The notes beneath the pieces are model-generated. The model saw nothing but the letters and a program-made list of their open reading frames with translations, was not told the DNA's origin and did no database searches. Below, piece by piece: positions 35,252 to 48,569 of a DNA stretch of 64,000 nt. Each line of letters opens with the position of its first letter. Within the stretch, counting starts at the first letter, position 1. Position numbers and translations under genes: made by a program. The stretch comes from Bursaphelenchus xylophilus (lineage: Eukaryota; Nematoda; Chromadorea; Rhabditida; Aphelenchoididae): the NCBI GenBank assembly GCA_904066235.2, contig CAJFCV020000005.1:930001-994000 (forward strand), in the 5' to 3' direction.

Positions 35252-37111
35252 TCGAAAGATACCCTAAAAAACTAAACTGAAAACTATTCAACGTTGAGAT
35301 ATCGGGAAAAAATTTTTAGTGAACTTGCTACACAAAATTCTAAGACTTTTGGCATCAGCGGATAGTTGAAATTTTTCCTTTCCCGCGAGCTGCGCCCTGT
35401 TGAAAATGAAATTTTTCGATTTTGGATCGCCTGTAACTTTTTTCTTACAGAGAAAAGTTTCCGAGCTCTTTGCATCATGTTCATCAACTATCTGTGACGG
35501 AACTTCGCGGATTTTCGAAATTTGCATAACATGCCCCCAGGGCGATATAGCAGTTTGAGCCTTCAGGGCATCGGAGTGAAAAAACTCAAATTCCATTCGT
35601 ATCCACATCTCGAGTAATGAAAAACATCCCGTTACACCATAGTCGATTTATCGACCGGTCGATAGTTCTTCCCGATTTTCCGAAATTTCCATTTTTCACC
35701 ATCAAGATGACGGAATTTCTGGATTTTGACAACGGATTCTGATTCAGCATGCCTGACTTACTCTAGAACCACCCTTCGTATCTTGCTATCGTATTTCGTA
35801 TTTTAGCTATTCCAGATTTTCCCAAATTTCCCATGACAGACAAAGGGCAACGCTATATTTTTGAAAAGTCGAAATTTTCCGGAATTTTTTTCTGGAAAAC
35901 TAGATCGAAATTCAAAAAAAGGGCTCCATGCGGTTGTCAGGGTAGGTGTGGACTACTTCTGGAATTTTTTTCGGATTCTGATCTCGTCGTTGAATTCCGA
36001 GGTTCCATTTTGAAGGTCGATTTTCGGGATTTTTCGTCTAAATCGGCCCTCAGGGCTCGGACTTCAAATTTTTCGGATTTTCGAGATAAGCCCCGTAATC
36101 ATCACGTCAAACTGCCCCAGAAACAACTTTCACTTCCCAACATACGACCATCTTACCCCGCCCGCCTAGCGACAAAGGCAAAAATTCGAAATTTTCTGGA
36201 TCCGCCTTTCCAGAACTCGGCTGCCAGTGGAGCTATCGACACGATTTTGGTACCATTCGACGCAGAATCAAATTTTGGGTAATATTCATGTGCGCAATCC
36301 CAACTTTTCCTAAAATACGACCGTCCAGACCAAAATTAAATTTTTTCAGCGAACTAAATACGCCCCGAGGGCAAAAGTGTAAAATTCAAAATTCGGCTCG
36401 GGCCAATTTTCGACAAATTCCACAAGCTTCAATCGTGCCAAATTTCAGCCCAATCGCTTTCGAATTCAGCGAGCACTGGCCAAATTTCGGCCAAAAGTGG
36501 GCGGTTCGGCCGAAAATTTGCCCTGCGGCCGCTAAATTCAAATTTCGTGAATCGAGACTTGGACCATCGTGTTCAGCGTGAAAAACCGGTCCAGAAACCA
36601 CTTTCATTTCCTAAAATACGACTCGGCGAGGCCGGAGGCCTCGCCGAGTCGTCCCCAATGGCGGTGGACTTTGAATTTTTTTGTGCGGGGTCGATGGCCG
36701 AGCCGAAAGAGGGAAATTCCTTTGCTTTTACACAAGTTTCAATTTCGAGAGAGAGCGGAGAGCGAGAGAGGGAAATTCGTTTGCTTTTACGCAAGTTTCG
36801 AAATTCGAGAGAGAGCGGAGAGCGAGAGACCGGAAGAGAAGACGGAGAAAGAAAGCGGAATTCCCCATTCCAACGGGGCGGGGTAAATTTGGGTTGGCTG
36901 GGGTGGATGATTGTGATTCGAAATATTTGCTCCGGGTCGGAGCGGAGCATGTCTTTCTCCCGGGCTTGAGTAAGTAGAACGCGCGTTAGCGCGTTTTTCT
37001 GGCCGCGCGAAGCGTGGCCAGCGACTCCAGAGGTAGTGCGCGATCAGCGACACTGTGCAGGGGCAACCTTTGCGCGCACAGCGACGTCAAGGCCCCGCGA
37101 AGCGGGGCCTT
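35252..37111. repeat. Array unit 4 (B front, T1 tail, 1860 bp)
   Basis: The front reads AAAACTATTCAACGTTGAGA. The tail hairpin GGCCGGAGGCCTCGCCGAGT differs from other T1 tails. Counterpart of unit 10, which is one base longer. Confidence 0.85.
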
Positions 37112-39156
37112 TCGAAAGATACTATAAGTGAGACCAGTAAAAAATCGAAGACGTTGACTTATCGTCCTGAAATTTGGCATAGCGGTAGAGTGAAAAATTC
37201 TAAGACTTTTGGCTTTTCAAAATTCACTCTGCGCCGATTTTGGCGGGAACTGCGGGCGTTTGAAAATGAAATTTTTTGATTTTCTTTTGGGCGTAACTTT
37301 TTCAATTTTTCGACTTTTCCTTAGCTTCTGGCTCAGTTTCACCTTTGTTGGGGTCCGAAACTTTGCGGATTTTCAAAATTTGCATATCTTGCCCTTAGGC
37401 AAAAAAGTCCGTTTTGTCGCCAATCGGAACGGAATCAAAAATTTTCAAATTCCATTCGTATCTGCATCTCAAAAAAATGACATTACTCCGTTACACCCCC
37501 CAAAAATAATCGACCGGTCGATAGTTATTCCCGATTTTCCGAAATTTCAATTTTTCACCATCAAGATGACGGAATTTCTGGATTTTGACAACGGATTCTG
37601 ATTCAGCATGCCTGATATACCCTAGAACCATGTATTGCGTTACTGTGTCGTATTTCGTATTTTAGCTATTCGAGATTTTCCGAAATTTCCGAAAAAAGTC
37701 CAAATTTTCCGGAAAGTATTCCGGAAAAACTAGATCGAAATTCAACAAAAGGGCTTCGGCATTGTCTCGGCAATAGACTGAAGTTACTCTGTGCTTATTT
37801 TCGGATTCTGATACCGTGCCGGAATGCTCAACGAACGCACCGTAGCCAATTTTCGGGATTTTTTCCAGAAAATCGGCCCTCAGGGCTCAGACTTCAAATT
37901 TTTCGGATTTTCGAGATAAGCCCCGTAATCAGCACATCAAACTGCCCTAGAAACAACTTTCACTTCCCAACATACGACCATCTTACCCCGCCCGCCTAGC
38001 GACAAAGGCAAAAATTCGAAATTTTCTGGATCCGCCCTTCCAGAACTCGGCTGCCAGTGGAGCTATCGACACGATCTTGGTACCAATCGACGCAGAATCA
38101 AATTTTGGGTAATATTCATGTGCGCAACTCCAACTTTTCGTAAAATACGACCGTCCAGACCAAAATAAAATTTTTTCAGCGAACTAAATGCGCCCCGAGG
38201 GCAAAAGTGCAAAATTCAAAATTCGGCTCGGGTCAGTTTTCGACAAATTCCACAAGCTTCCATCGTGCCAAATTTCAGCCCAATCGCTTTCGAATTCAGT
38301 GAGCACTGGCCGAAATTTCGGCCAAGAGTGGGCATTTCGGCCGAAAATCAGCCATACGGCCGCTAAATTCAAATTTCGTGAATCGAGACTTGGACCATCG
38401 TGATCAGCGTGAAAAACCGGTCCAGAAACCACTTTCATTTCCTGAAATACGACCTGGCGAGGCCGAAGGCCGAGCCAAACTGACTTTTTGGAAGCTTCGG
38501 CGGCCGAAGGCCGCCGTTGGTTACAGAACCTTTTGAATGTTGTAGCTGACTGCTGGAGTAAACTGTGCCGAGGTCGAAGGACAAGGTAAAGTTAAAAGAA
38601 ACTCCAAAATTTCTTAAAATACGACTTGGCGAGGCCGAAGGCCGAGCCAAAGGGACTTTTTGAAGCTTCGGCGGCCGGAGGCCGCCGTTGGTCACGGAAC
38701 CTTCTGAATGTAGGGCTCCCGGGATTCTGTCGAGGGCGAAGGCCGAGGAAAAGTTCAATAACGATGAAGCAACACAAAAAATGACTGCGAGGCCGAAGGC
38801 CGAGCCAAAGTGACTGTTTTTGGAAGCTTCGGCGGCCGAAGGCCGCGTTGATTACGGAACCTTCTGAATGTTGTAGTTGACTGCTGGAGTAAACTGTGCC
38901 GAGGCCGAAGGCCGAGGTAAAGTGCAAAGAACAGTTCAGCTGATGAGCGGTAGCGCTGGCGCGCGGCAATTGGCTAACGGAGCTACCGGGCTTGAGGCAG
39001 TATAACGCGCGGCAGCGCGTTGTTGGCCACGCGAAGCGTGGCCTGGACGATCAACTATAGTGCACGCGATCATCAACCTTTGTGCGATCAAGTCAACTCT
39101 ATGTTGGACGACCTTTGCGCGCACAGCGGCGTCAAGGCCCGCGTCAGCGGGGCTTG
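37112..39156. repeat. Array unit 5 (A front, T3 tail, 2045 bp)
   Basis: The front is as in units 2 and 3. From 38451 the tail consists of about three GC-hairpin subrepeats of 150-180 bp containing GAAGCTTCGGCGGCCGAAGG. It shares T3 only with unit 11. Confidence 0.85.
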
Positions 39157-41056
39157 TCGAAGATACATATAAGAAACATATCCGAAAACTATTCAACGTT
39201 GAGATATCGGGAAAAAATTTTTAGTGAAGTTGCTACACAAAATTCTAAGACTTTTGGCATCAGCGGATAGTTGAAATTTTGCCTTTTCGCGCGAGCTGCG
39301 CCCTGTTGAAAATGAAATTTTTCGATTTTGGATCGCCTGTAACTTTTTTCTTACAGAGAAAAGTTTCCGAGCTCTTTGCATCATGTTCATCAACTATCTG
39401 TGACGGAACTTCGCGGATTTTCGAAATTTGCATAACATGCCCCCAGGGCGATATAGCAGTTTGAGCCTTCAGGGCATCGGAGTGAAAAAAACTCAAATTC
39501 CATTCGTATCCACATCTCGAGTAATGAAAAACATCCCGTTACACCATAGTCGATTTATCGACCGGTCGATAGTTATTCCCAATTTTCCGAAATTTCCATT
39601 TTTCACCATCAAGATGACGGAATTTCTGGATTTTGACAACGGATTCTGATTCAGCATGCCTGACTTACTCTAGAACCACCCTTCGTATCTTGCTATCGTA
39701 TTTCGTATTTTAGCTATTCCAGATTTTCCCAAATTTCCCAAAAAAGTCGAAATTTTCCGGAATTTTTTCTGGAAAACTAGATCGAAATTCAAAAAAGCGG
39801 CTCCATGCGGTTAGCTCAGGGTAGGTCTGGAGCTACTCTCTGGAATTTTTTCGGCTTCTGATACCCTGCCGTTGAAGTCGAGATCAAACTGTTGGCGGCA
39901 AAATTTTCGGGATTTTTCGCACAAAATCGGCCCTCAGGGCTCGGACTTCAAATTTTTCGGATTTTCGAGATAAGCCCCGTAATCAGCACGTCAAACTGCC
40001 CTAGAAACAACTTTCACTTCCCAACATACGACCATCTTACCCCGCCCGCCTAGCGACAAAGGCAAAAATTCGAAATTTTCTGGATCCGCCTTTCCAGAAC
40101 TCGGCTGCCAGTGGAGCTATCGACACGATTTTGGTACCATTCGACGCAGAATCAAATTTTGGGTAATATTCATGTGCGCAACTCCAACTTTTCCTAAAAT
40201 ACGACCGTCCAGACCAAAATTAAATTTTTTCAGCGAACTAAATACGCCCCGAGGGCAAAAGTGTAAAATTCAAAATTCGGCTCGGGTCAATTTTCGACAA
40301 ATTCCACAAGCTTCAATCGTGCCAAATTTCAGCCAAATCGCTTTCGAATTCAGTGAGCACTGGCCAAATTTCGGCCAAAAGTGGGCGGTTCGGCCGAAAA
40401 TTTGCCCTGCGGCCGCTAAATTCAAATTTCGTGAATCGAGACTTGGACCATCGTGTTCAGCGTGAAAAACCGGTCCAGAAACCACTTTCATTTCCTAAAA
40501 TACGACTCGGCGAGGCCGGAGGCCGAGCCGAGTCGTCCCCAACAGCGGTGGACTTTGTATTTTTTTGTGGGGTCGATGGCCGAGCCGAAAGAGGGAAATT
40601 CCTTTGCTTTTACGCAAGTTTCGAATTTCGAGAGAGAGCGGAGAGCGAGAGAGGGAAATTCCTTTGCTTTTACGCAACTTTGGATTTCTTTGTGCGAGGC
40701 CGAGCCGAGAGAGGGAAATTCCTTTGCTTTTACGCAAGTTTGAATTTCGAGAGAGAGCGGAGAGCGAGAGACCGGAAGAGAAGACGGAGAAATAAAGCGG
40801 AATTCCCCATTCCAAGGGGGCGGGGTAAATTAGGGTTGGCTGGGGTGAGTGATTGTGATTCGAAATATTTGCTCCGGGTCGGAGCGGAGCATGTCTTTCT
40901 CGCGGGCTTGAGTAAGTAGAACGCGCGTTAGCGCGTTTTTCTGGCCGCGCGAAGCGTGGCCAGCGACTCCAGAGGTAGTGCGCGATCAACAACACTGTGC
41001 AAGTGGGCAACCTTTGCGCGCACAGCGACGTCAAGGCCCCGCGAAGCGGGGGCTTG
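39157..41056. repeat. Array unit 6 (B front, T1 tail, 1900 bp)
   Basis: The front is as in units 4, 8 and 10. The T1 tail has about three purine repeats, one of which carries GGATTTCTTTGTGCGAGG. Confidence 0.85.
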
Positions 41057-43053
41057 TCGAAAGAAACCTAAGTGAGAAATATAAAAAATCGAAGACGTTG
41101 ACTTATCGACTTGAAATTTGGCATAGCGGTAGAACACGAAATTCTAAGACTTTTAATTTTTTTGATTTCCCTTCCGCCGATTTTGGCGGGAATTACGGGC
41201 GTTTGAAAATGAAATTTTTTGATTTTCTTTTGGGCGTAACTTTTTGAATTTTTCGACTTTTCCTTAGCTTCTGGCTCAGTTTCACCTTTGTTGGGGTCCA
41301 AAACTTTGCGGATTTTCAAAATTTGCATATCTTGCCCTTAGGCAAAAAAGTCCGTTTTGTCGCCAATCGGAACGGAATCAAAAATTTTCAAGTTCCATTC
41401 GTATCTGCATCTCAAAAAAATGACATTACTCCGTTACACCCCCCAAAAATAATCGACCGGTCGATAGTTATTCCCAATTTTCCGAAATTTCCATTTTTCA
41501 CCATCAAGATGACGGAATTTCTGGATTTTGACGACGGATTCTGATTCAGCATGCCTGACTTACCCTAGAACCACCTTTCGTATCTTGATATCGTATTTCG
41601 TATTTTAGCTATTCCAGATTTTCCGAAATTTCCGAAAAAACTCCAAATTTTCCGGAAGCTCTTCCGGAAAAACTAGATCGAAATTCAAAAAAGTGGCTCG
41701 GTGTTGGCTCTGGAATAGACTGAAGTTACTCTGTGCGTTTTTTCGGCTTCTGATATCATGCCCTAAGGCAGATCGAATGCGGCGCGCAAAATTTTCGGGG
41801 TTTTTTCCAGAAAATCGGCCCTCAGGGCTCGGACTTCAAATTTTTCGGATTTTCGAGATAAGCCCCGTAATCGTCACGTCAAACTGCCCTAGAAACAACT
41901 TTCACTTCCCAACATACGACCATCTTACCCCGCCCGCCTAGCGACAAAGGCAAAAATTCGAAATTTTCTGGATCCGCCTTTCCAGAACTCGGCTGCCAGT
42001 GGAGCTATCGACACGATTTTGGTACCATTCGACGCAGAATCAAATTTTGGGTAATATTCATGTGCGAAACTCCAACTTTTCCTAAAATACGACCCTCCAG
42101 ACCAAAATTAAATTTTTTCAGCGAACTAAATACGCCCCGAGGGCAAAAGTGTAAAATTCAAAATTCGGCTCGGGTCAATTTTCGACAAATTCCACACGCT
42201 TCAATCGTGCCAAATTTCAGCCAAATCGCTTTCGAATTCAGTGAGCACTGGCCAAATTTCGGCCAAAAGTGGGCGGTTCGGCCGAAAATTGCCCTCAGGG
42301 CGTCAGAATTCAAATTTCGTGAATCGAGACTTGGACCATCGTGTTCAGCGTGAAAAACCGGTCCAGAAACCACTTTCATTTCCTAAAATACGACTCGGCG
42401 AGGCCGGAGGCCGAGCCGAGTCGTCCCCAACAGCGGTGGACTTTGTATTTTTTTGTGCGAGACCGAGCCGAGAGAGGGAAATTCCTTTGCTTTTACGCAA
42501 GTTTGAATTTCGAGAGAGAGCGGAGAGCGAGAGAGGGAAATTCCTTTGCTTTTACGCAAGTTCGAATTTCGAGAGAGAGCGGAGAGCGAGAGAGGGAAAT
42601 TCCTTTGCTTTTACGCAAGTTTGAATTTCGAGAGAGAGCGGAGAGCGAGAGAGGGAAATTCCTTTGCTTTTACGCAAGTTTGAATTTCGAGAGAGAGCGG
42701 AGAGCGAGAGAGGGAAATTCCTTTGCTTTTACGCAAGTTCGAATTTCGAGAGAGAGCGGAGAGCGAGAGACCGGAAGAGAAGACGGAGAAATAAAGCGGA
42801 ATTCCCCATTCCAAGGGGGCGGGGTAAATTAGGGTTGGCTGGGGTGAGTGATTTTGATTCGAAATGTTAGCTCCGGGCCGGAGCGGAGCATGTCTTTCTC
42901 GCGGGCTTGAGTAAGTAGAACGCGCGTCAGCGCGTTTTTCTGGCCGCGCGAAGCGGGGCCAGCGACTCCAGAGGTAGTGCGCGATCAACAACCTTCATCC
43001 GTGGCAACCTTTGCGCGCACAGCGACGTCAAGGCCCCGCGAAGCGGGGGCTTG
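41057..43053. repeat. Array unit 7 (A' front, T1 tail, 1997 bp)
   Basis: Matches unit 1 at every point I compared, over the same 1997-bp length and at an offset of 11,572 bp, including five 59-bp repeats. The junction to unit 8 differs. Confidence 0.85.
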
Positions 43054-44935
43054 TCGAAGATACATATAAGAAACATATCCGAAAACTATTCAACGTTGAG
43101 TTATCGGAAAAAAATTTTTAGTGAAGTTGCTACACAAAATTCTAAGACTTTTGGCATCAGCGGATAGTTGAAATTTTGCTTTTCGCGCGAGCTGCGCCCT
43201 GTTGAAAATGAAATTTTTCGATTTTGGATCGCCTGTAACTTTTTTCTTACAGAGAAAAGTTTCCGAGTTCTTTGCATCATGTTCATCAACTATCTGTGAC
43301 GGAACTTCGCGGATTTTCGAAATTTGCATAACATGCCCCCAGGGCGATATAGCAGTTTGAGCCTTCAGGGCATCGGAGTGAAAAAACTCAAATTCCATTC
43401 GTATCCACACCTCGAGTAATGAAAAACATCCCGTTACACCATAGTCGATTTATCGACCGGTCGATAGTTATTCCCGATTTTCCGAAATTTCCATTTTTCA
43501 CCATCAAGATGACGGAATTTCTGGATTTTGACAACGGATTCTGATTCAGCATGCCTGACATACCCTAGAACCACCTTTCGTATCTTGCTGTCGTATTTCG
43601 TATTTTAGCTATTCGAGATTTTCCGAAATTTCCGAAAAAACTCCAAATTTTCCGGAATTTTTTCTGGAAAACTAGATCGAAATTCAAAAATCCGGCTCCA
43701 CAGCGACATAGCTATTAGTCTCAGCTATCGCTGGAATTTTTTCGGCTACTGGGACCCTGCCGGAAGTCAGATCAAACTGTTGGCGCAAAATTTTCGGGAT
43801 TTTTTGCACAAAATCCGCCCTCAGGGCTCAGACTTCAAATTTTTCGGGTTTTCGAGATAAGCCCCGTAATTAGCACATCAAACTGCCCTAGAAACAACTT
43901 TCACTTCCCAACATACGACCATCTTACCCCGCCCGCCTAGCGACAAAGGCAAAAATTCGAAATTTTCTGGATCCGCCCTTCCAGAACTCGGCTGCCAGTG
44001 GAGCTATCGACACGATTTTGGTACCAATCGACGCAGAATCAAATTTTGGGTAATATTCATGTGCGAAACTCCAACTTTTCCTAAAATACGACCGTCCAGA
44101 TCAAAATTAAATTTTTTCAGCGAACTAAATACGCCCCGAGGGCAAAAGTGTAAAATTCAAAATTCGGCTCGGGTCAATTTTCGACAAATTCCACAAGCTT
44201 CAATCGTGCCAAATTTCAGCCAAATCGCTTTCGAATTCAGTGAGCACTGGCCAAATTTCGGCCAAAATTGGGCGGTTCGGCCGAAAATTTGCCCTGCGGC
44301 CGCTAAATTTAAATTTCGTGAATCGAGACTTGGACCATCGTGTTCAGCGTGAAAAACCGGTCCAGAAACCACTTTCATTTCCTAAAATACGACTCGGCGA
44401 GGCCGGAGGCCGAGCCGAGTCGTCTCCAACAGCGGTGGACTTTGTATTTTTTTGTGCGAGACCGAGCCGAGAGAGGGAAATTCCTTTGCTTTTACGCAAG
44501 TTCGAATTTCGAGAGAGAGCGGAGAGCGAGAGAGGGAAATTCCTTTGCTTTTACGCAACTTTGGATTTCTTTGTGCGAGGCCGAGCCGAGAGAGGGAAAT
44601 TCCTTTGCTTTTACGCAAGTTTGAATTTCGAGAGAGAGCGGAGAGCGAGAGACCGGAAGAGAAGACGGAGAAATAAAGCGGAATTCCCCATTCCAAGGGG
44701 GCGGGGTAAATTAGGGTTGGCTGGGGTGAGTGATTGCGATTCGAAATATTTGCTCCGGGTCGGAGCGGAGCATGTCTTTTTCGCGGGCTTGAGTAAGTAG
44801 AACGCGCGTTAGCGCGTTTTTCTGGCCGCGCGAAGCGGGGCCAGCGACTCCAGAGGTAGTGCGCGATCAACAACCTTCAAGATGGGCAACCTTTGCGCGC
44901 ACAGCGACGTCAAGGCCCCGCGAAGCGGGGGCTTG
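43054..44935. repeat. Array unit 8 (B front, T1 tail, 1882 bp)
   Basis: It occupies the higher-order position of unit 2 but has the B front, close to unit 6. This breaks the strict hexamer. Confidence 0.85.
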
Positions 44936-46708
44936 TCGAAAGATACTATAAGTGAGACCAGTAAAAAATCGAAGACGTTGACTTATCGTCCTGAAATTTG
45001 GCATAGCGGTAGAGTGAAAAATTCTAAGACTTTTGGCTTTTCAAAATTCACTCTGCGCCGATTTTGGCGGGAACTGCGGGCGTTTGAAAATGAAATTTTT
45101 TGATTTTCTTTTGGGCGTAACTTTTTCAATTTTTCGACTTTTCCTTAGCTTCTGGCTCAGTTTCACCTTTGTTGGGGTCCGAAACTTTGCGGATTTTCAA
45201 AATTTGCATATCTTGCCCTTAGGCAAAAAAGTCCGTTTTGTCGCCAATCGGAACGGAATCAAAAATTTTCAAATTCCATTCGTATCTGCATCTCAAAAAA
45301 ATGACATTACTCCGTTACACCCCCCAAAAATAATCGACCGGTCGATAGTTATTCCCGATTTTCCGAAATTTCAATTTTTCACCATCAAGATGACGGAATT
45401 TCTGGATTTTGACAACGGATTCTGATTCAGCATGCCTGATATACCCTAGAACCATGTATTGCGTTACTGTGTCGTATTTCGTATTTTAGCTATTCGAGAT
45501 TTTCCGAAATTTCCGAAAAAAGTCCAAATTTTCCGGAAAGTATTCCGGAAAAACTAGATCGAAATTCAACAAAAGGGCTTCGGCATTGTCTCGGCAATAG
45601 ACTGAAGTTACTCTGTGCTTATTTTCGGATTCTGATACCGTGCCGGAATGCTCAACGAACGCACCGTAGCCAATTTTCGGGATTTTTTCCAGAAAATCGG
45701 CCCTCAGGGCTCAGACTTCAAATTTTTCGGATTTTCGAGATAAGCCCCGTAATCAGCACATCAAACTGCCCTAGAAACAACTTTCACTTCCCAACATACG
45801 ACCATCTTACCCCGCCCGCCTAGCGACAAAGGCAAAAATTCGAAATTTTCTGGATCCGCCCTTCCAGAACTCGGCTGCCAGTGGAGCTATCGACACGATC
45901 TTGGTACCAATCGACGCAGAATCAAATTTTGGGTAATATTCATGTGCGCAACTCCAACTTTTCCTAAAATACGACCGTCCAGACCAAAATTAAATTTTTT
46001 CAGCGAACTAAATACGCCTCGAGGGCAAAAGTGTAAAATTCAAAATTCGGCTCGGGTCAATTTTCGACAAATTCCACAAGCTTCAATCGTGCCAAATTTC
46101 AGCCCGATCGCTTTCGAATTCAGTGAGCACTGGCCAAATTTCGGCCAAAAGTGCGAATTCCTTACACAAGCGGAAAATTATTGCGAGCTGGCGAGGCCGA
46201 AGGCCGAGCCAGCTCGCCGGCTGCTCCGGGAGGCTCCAGCCGAAGGCTGGAGCCGACCGGAGCCCTACATACACAGCGAAAAAGACTATTTTTATAAAAA
46301 ATTATTGCGAGCTGGCGAGGCCGAAGGCCGAGCCAGCTCGCCGGCTGCTCCGGGAGGCTCCAGCCGAAGGCTGGAGCCGACCGGAGCCCTACTTACACAG
46401 CGAAAAAGACTATTTTTATAAAAAATTATTGCGAGCTGGCGAGGCCGAAGGCCGAGCCAGCTCGCCGGCTGCTCCGGGAGGCTCCAGCCGAAGGCTGGAG
46501 CCGACCGGAGCCCTACATACACAGCGAAAAAGACTATTTTTATAAAAAATTATTGCGAGCTGGCGAGGCCGAAGGCCGAGCCAGCTCGCCGGCTGCTCCG
46601 GGAGGCTCCAGCCGAAGGCTGGAGCCGACCGGAGCCCTACATACACAGCGAAAAAGACTATTTTTATAAAAAATTATTGCGAGCTGGCGAGGCCGAAGGC
46701 CGAGCCAG
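44936..46708. repeat. Array unit 9 (A front, T2 tail, 1773 bp)
   Basis: Counterpart of unit 3 but one 124-bp subrepeat shorter (four copies plus a partial from about 46180); the 122-bp length difference fits one unit. Confidence 0.85.
46180..46708. repeat. 124-bp GC-rich minisatellite in unit 9, four copies plus a partial
   Basis: Same unit as at 34601, beginning ATTGCGAGCTGGCGAGGCCG. Confidence 0.9.
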
Positions 46709-48569
46709 TCGAAAGATACCCTAAAAAACTAAACTGAAAACTATTCAACGTTGAGATATCGGGAAAAAATTTTTAGTGAACTTGCTACACAAAATTCTAA
46801 GACTTTTGGCATCAGCGGATAGTTGAAATTTTTCCTTTCCCGCGAGCTGCGCCCTGTTGAAAATGAAATTTTTCGATTTTGGATCGCCTGTAACTTTTTT
46901 CTTACAGAGAAAAGTTTCCGAGCTCTTTGCATCATGTTCATCAACTATCTGTGACGGAACTTCGCGGATTTTCGAAATTTGCATAACATGCCCCCAGGGC
47001 GATATAGCAGTTTGAGCCTTCAGGGCATCGGAGTGAAAAAAACTCAAATTCCATTCGTATCCACATCTCGAGTAATGAAAAACATCCCGTTACACCATAG
47101 TCGATTTATCGACCGGTCGATAGTTCTTCCCGATTTTCCGAAATTTCCATTTTTCACCATCAAGATGACGGAATTTCTGGATTTTGACAACGGATTCTGA
47201 TTCAGCATGCCTGACTTACTCTAGAACCACCCTTCGTATCTTGCTATCGTATTTCGTATTTTAGCTATTCCAGATTTTCCCAAATTTCCCATGACAGACA
47301 AAGGGCAACGCTATATTTTTGAAAAGTCGAAATTTTCCGGAATTTTTTTCTGGAAAACTAGATCGAAATTCAAAAAAAGGGCTCCATGCGGTTGTCAGGG
47401 TAGGTGTGGACTACTTCTGGAATTTTTTCGGATTCTGATCTCGTCGTTGAATTCCGAGGTTCCATTTTGAAGGTCGATTTTCGGGATTTTTCGTCTAAAT
47501 CGGCCCTCAGGGCTCGGACTTCAAATTTTTCGGATTTTCGAGATAAGCCCCGTAATCATCACGTCAAACTGCCCCAGAAACAACTTTCACTTCCCAACAT
47601 ACGACCATCTTACCCCGCCCGCCTAGCGACAAAGGCAAAAATTCGAAATTTTCTGGATCCGCCTTTCCAGAACTCGGCTGCCAGTGGAGCTATCGACACG
47701 ATTTTGGTACCATTCGACGCAGAATCAAATTTTGGGTAATATTCATGTGCGCAATCCCAACTTTTCCTAAAATACGACCGTCCAGACCAAAATTAAATTT
47801 TTTCAGCGAACTAAATACGCCCCGAGGGCAAAAGTGTAAAATTCAAAATTCGGCTCGGGCCAATTTTCGACAAATTCCACAAGCTTCAATCGTGCCAAAT
47901 TTCAGCCCAATCGCTTTCGAATTCAGCGAGCACTGGCCAAATTTCGGCCAAAAGTGGGCGGTTCGGCCGAAAATTTGCCCTGCGGCCGCTAAATTCAAAT
48001 TTCGTGAATCGAGACTTGGACCATCGTGTTCAGCGTGAAAAACCGGTCCAGAAACCACTTTCATTTCCTAAAATACGACTCGGCGAGGCCGGAGGCCTCG
48101 CCGAGTCGTCCCCAATGGCGGTGGACTTTGAATTTTTTTGTGCGGGGTCGATGGCCGAGCCGAAAGAGGGAAATTCCTTTGCTTTTACACAAGTTTCAAT
48201 TTCGAGAGAGAGCGGAGAGCGAGAGAGGGAAATTCGTTTGCTTTTACGCAAGTTTCGAAATTCGAGAGAGAGCGGAGAGCGAGAGACCGGAAGAGAAGAC
48301 GGAGAAAGAAAGCGGAATTCCCCATTCCAACGGGGCGGGGTAAATTTGGGTTGGCTGGGGTGGATGATTGTGATTCGAAATATTTGCTCCGGGTCGGAGC
48401 GGAGCATGTCTTTCTCCCGGGCTTGAGTAAGTAGAACGCGCGTTAGCGCGTTTTTCTGGCCGCGCGAAGCGTGGCCAGCGACTCCAGAGGTAGTGCGCGA
48501 TCAGCGACACTGTGCAGGGGCAACCTTTGCGCGCACAGCGACGTCAAGGCCCCGCGAAGCGGGGGCTTG
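46709..48569. repeat. Array unit 10 (B front, T1 tail, 1861 bp)
   Basis: Nearly identical to unit 4, including the CCCATGACAGACAAAGGGCA segment found only in these two. Confidence 0.85.

Noticed and set aside
30669..44873. Arg/Glu-rich frames such as RERAESERGKFLCFY in T1 tails
   Set aside because: Direct translation of the 59-bp purine minisatellite.
31579..45425. 130-codon open frame identical in units 2, 3, 5 and 9
   Set aside because: Identity reflects copied A-front DNA; units with A' or B fronts break the frame, and the translation is low-complexity Phe/Ser/Lys text.
34363..46545. Open frames of 140-159 codons with repeating ARPKAEPARRLLREAP-type peptides
   Set aside because: They follow the 124-bp GC-rich repeat and exist in several frames and on both strands.
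30488..48038. 97-codon open frame (starting MCETPTFPKIRPSRPK or variant) present in most array units
   Set aside because: Changes between units mostly alter the residue, the opposite strand is equally open (73 codons), there are no exon signals, and the frame is just part of the shared core.
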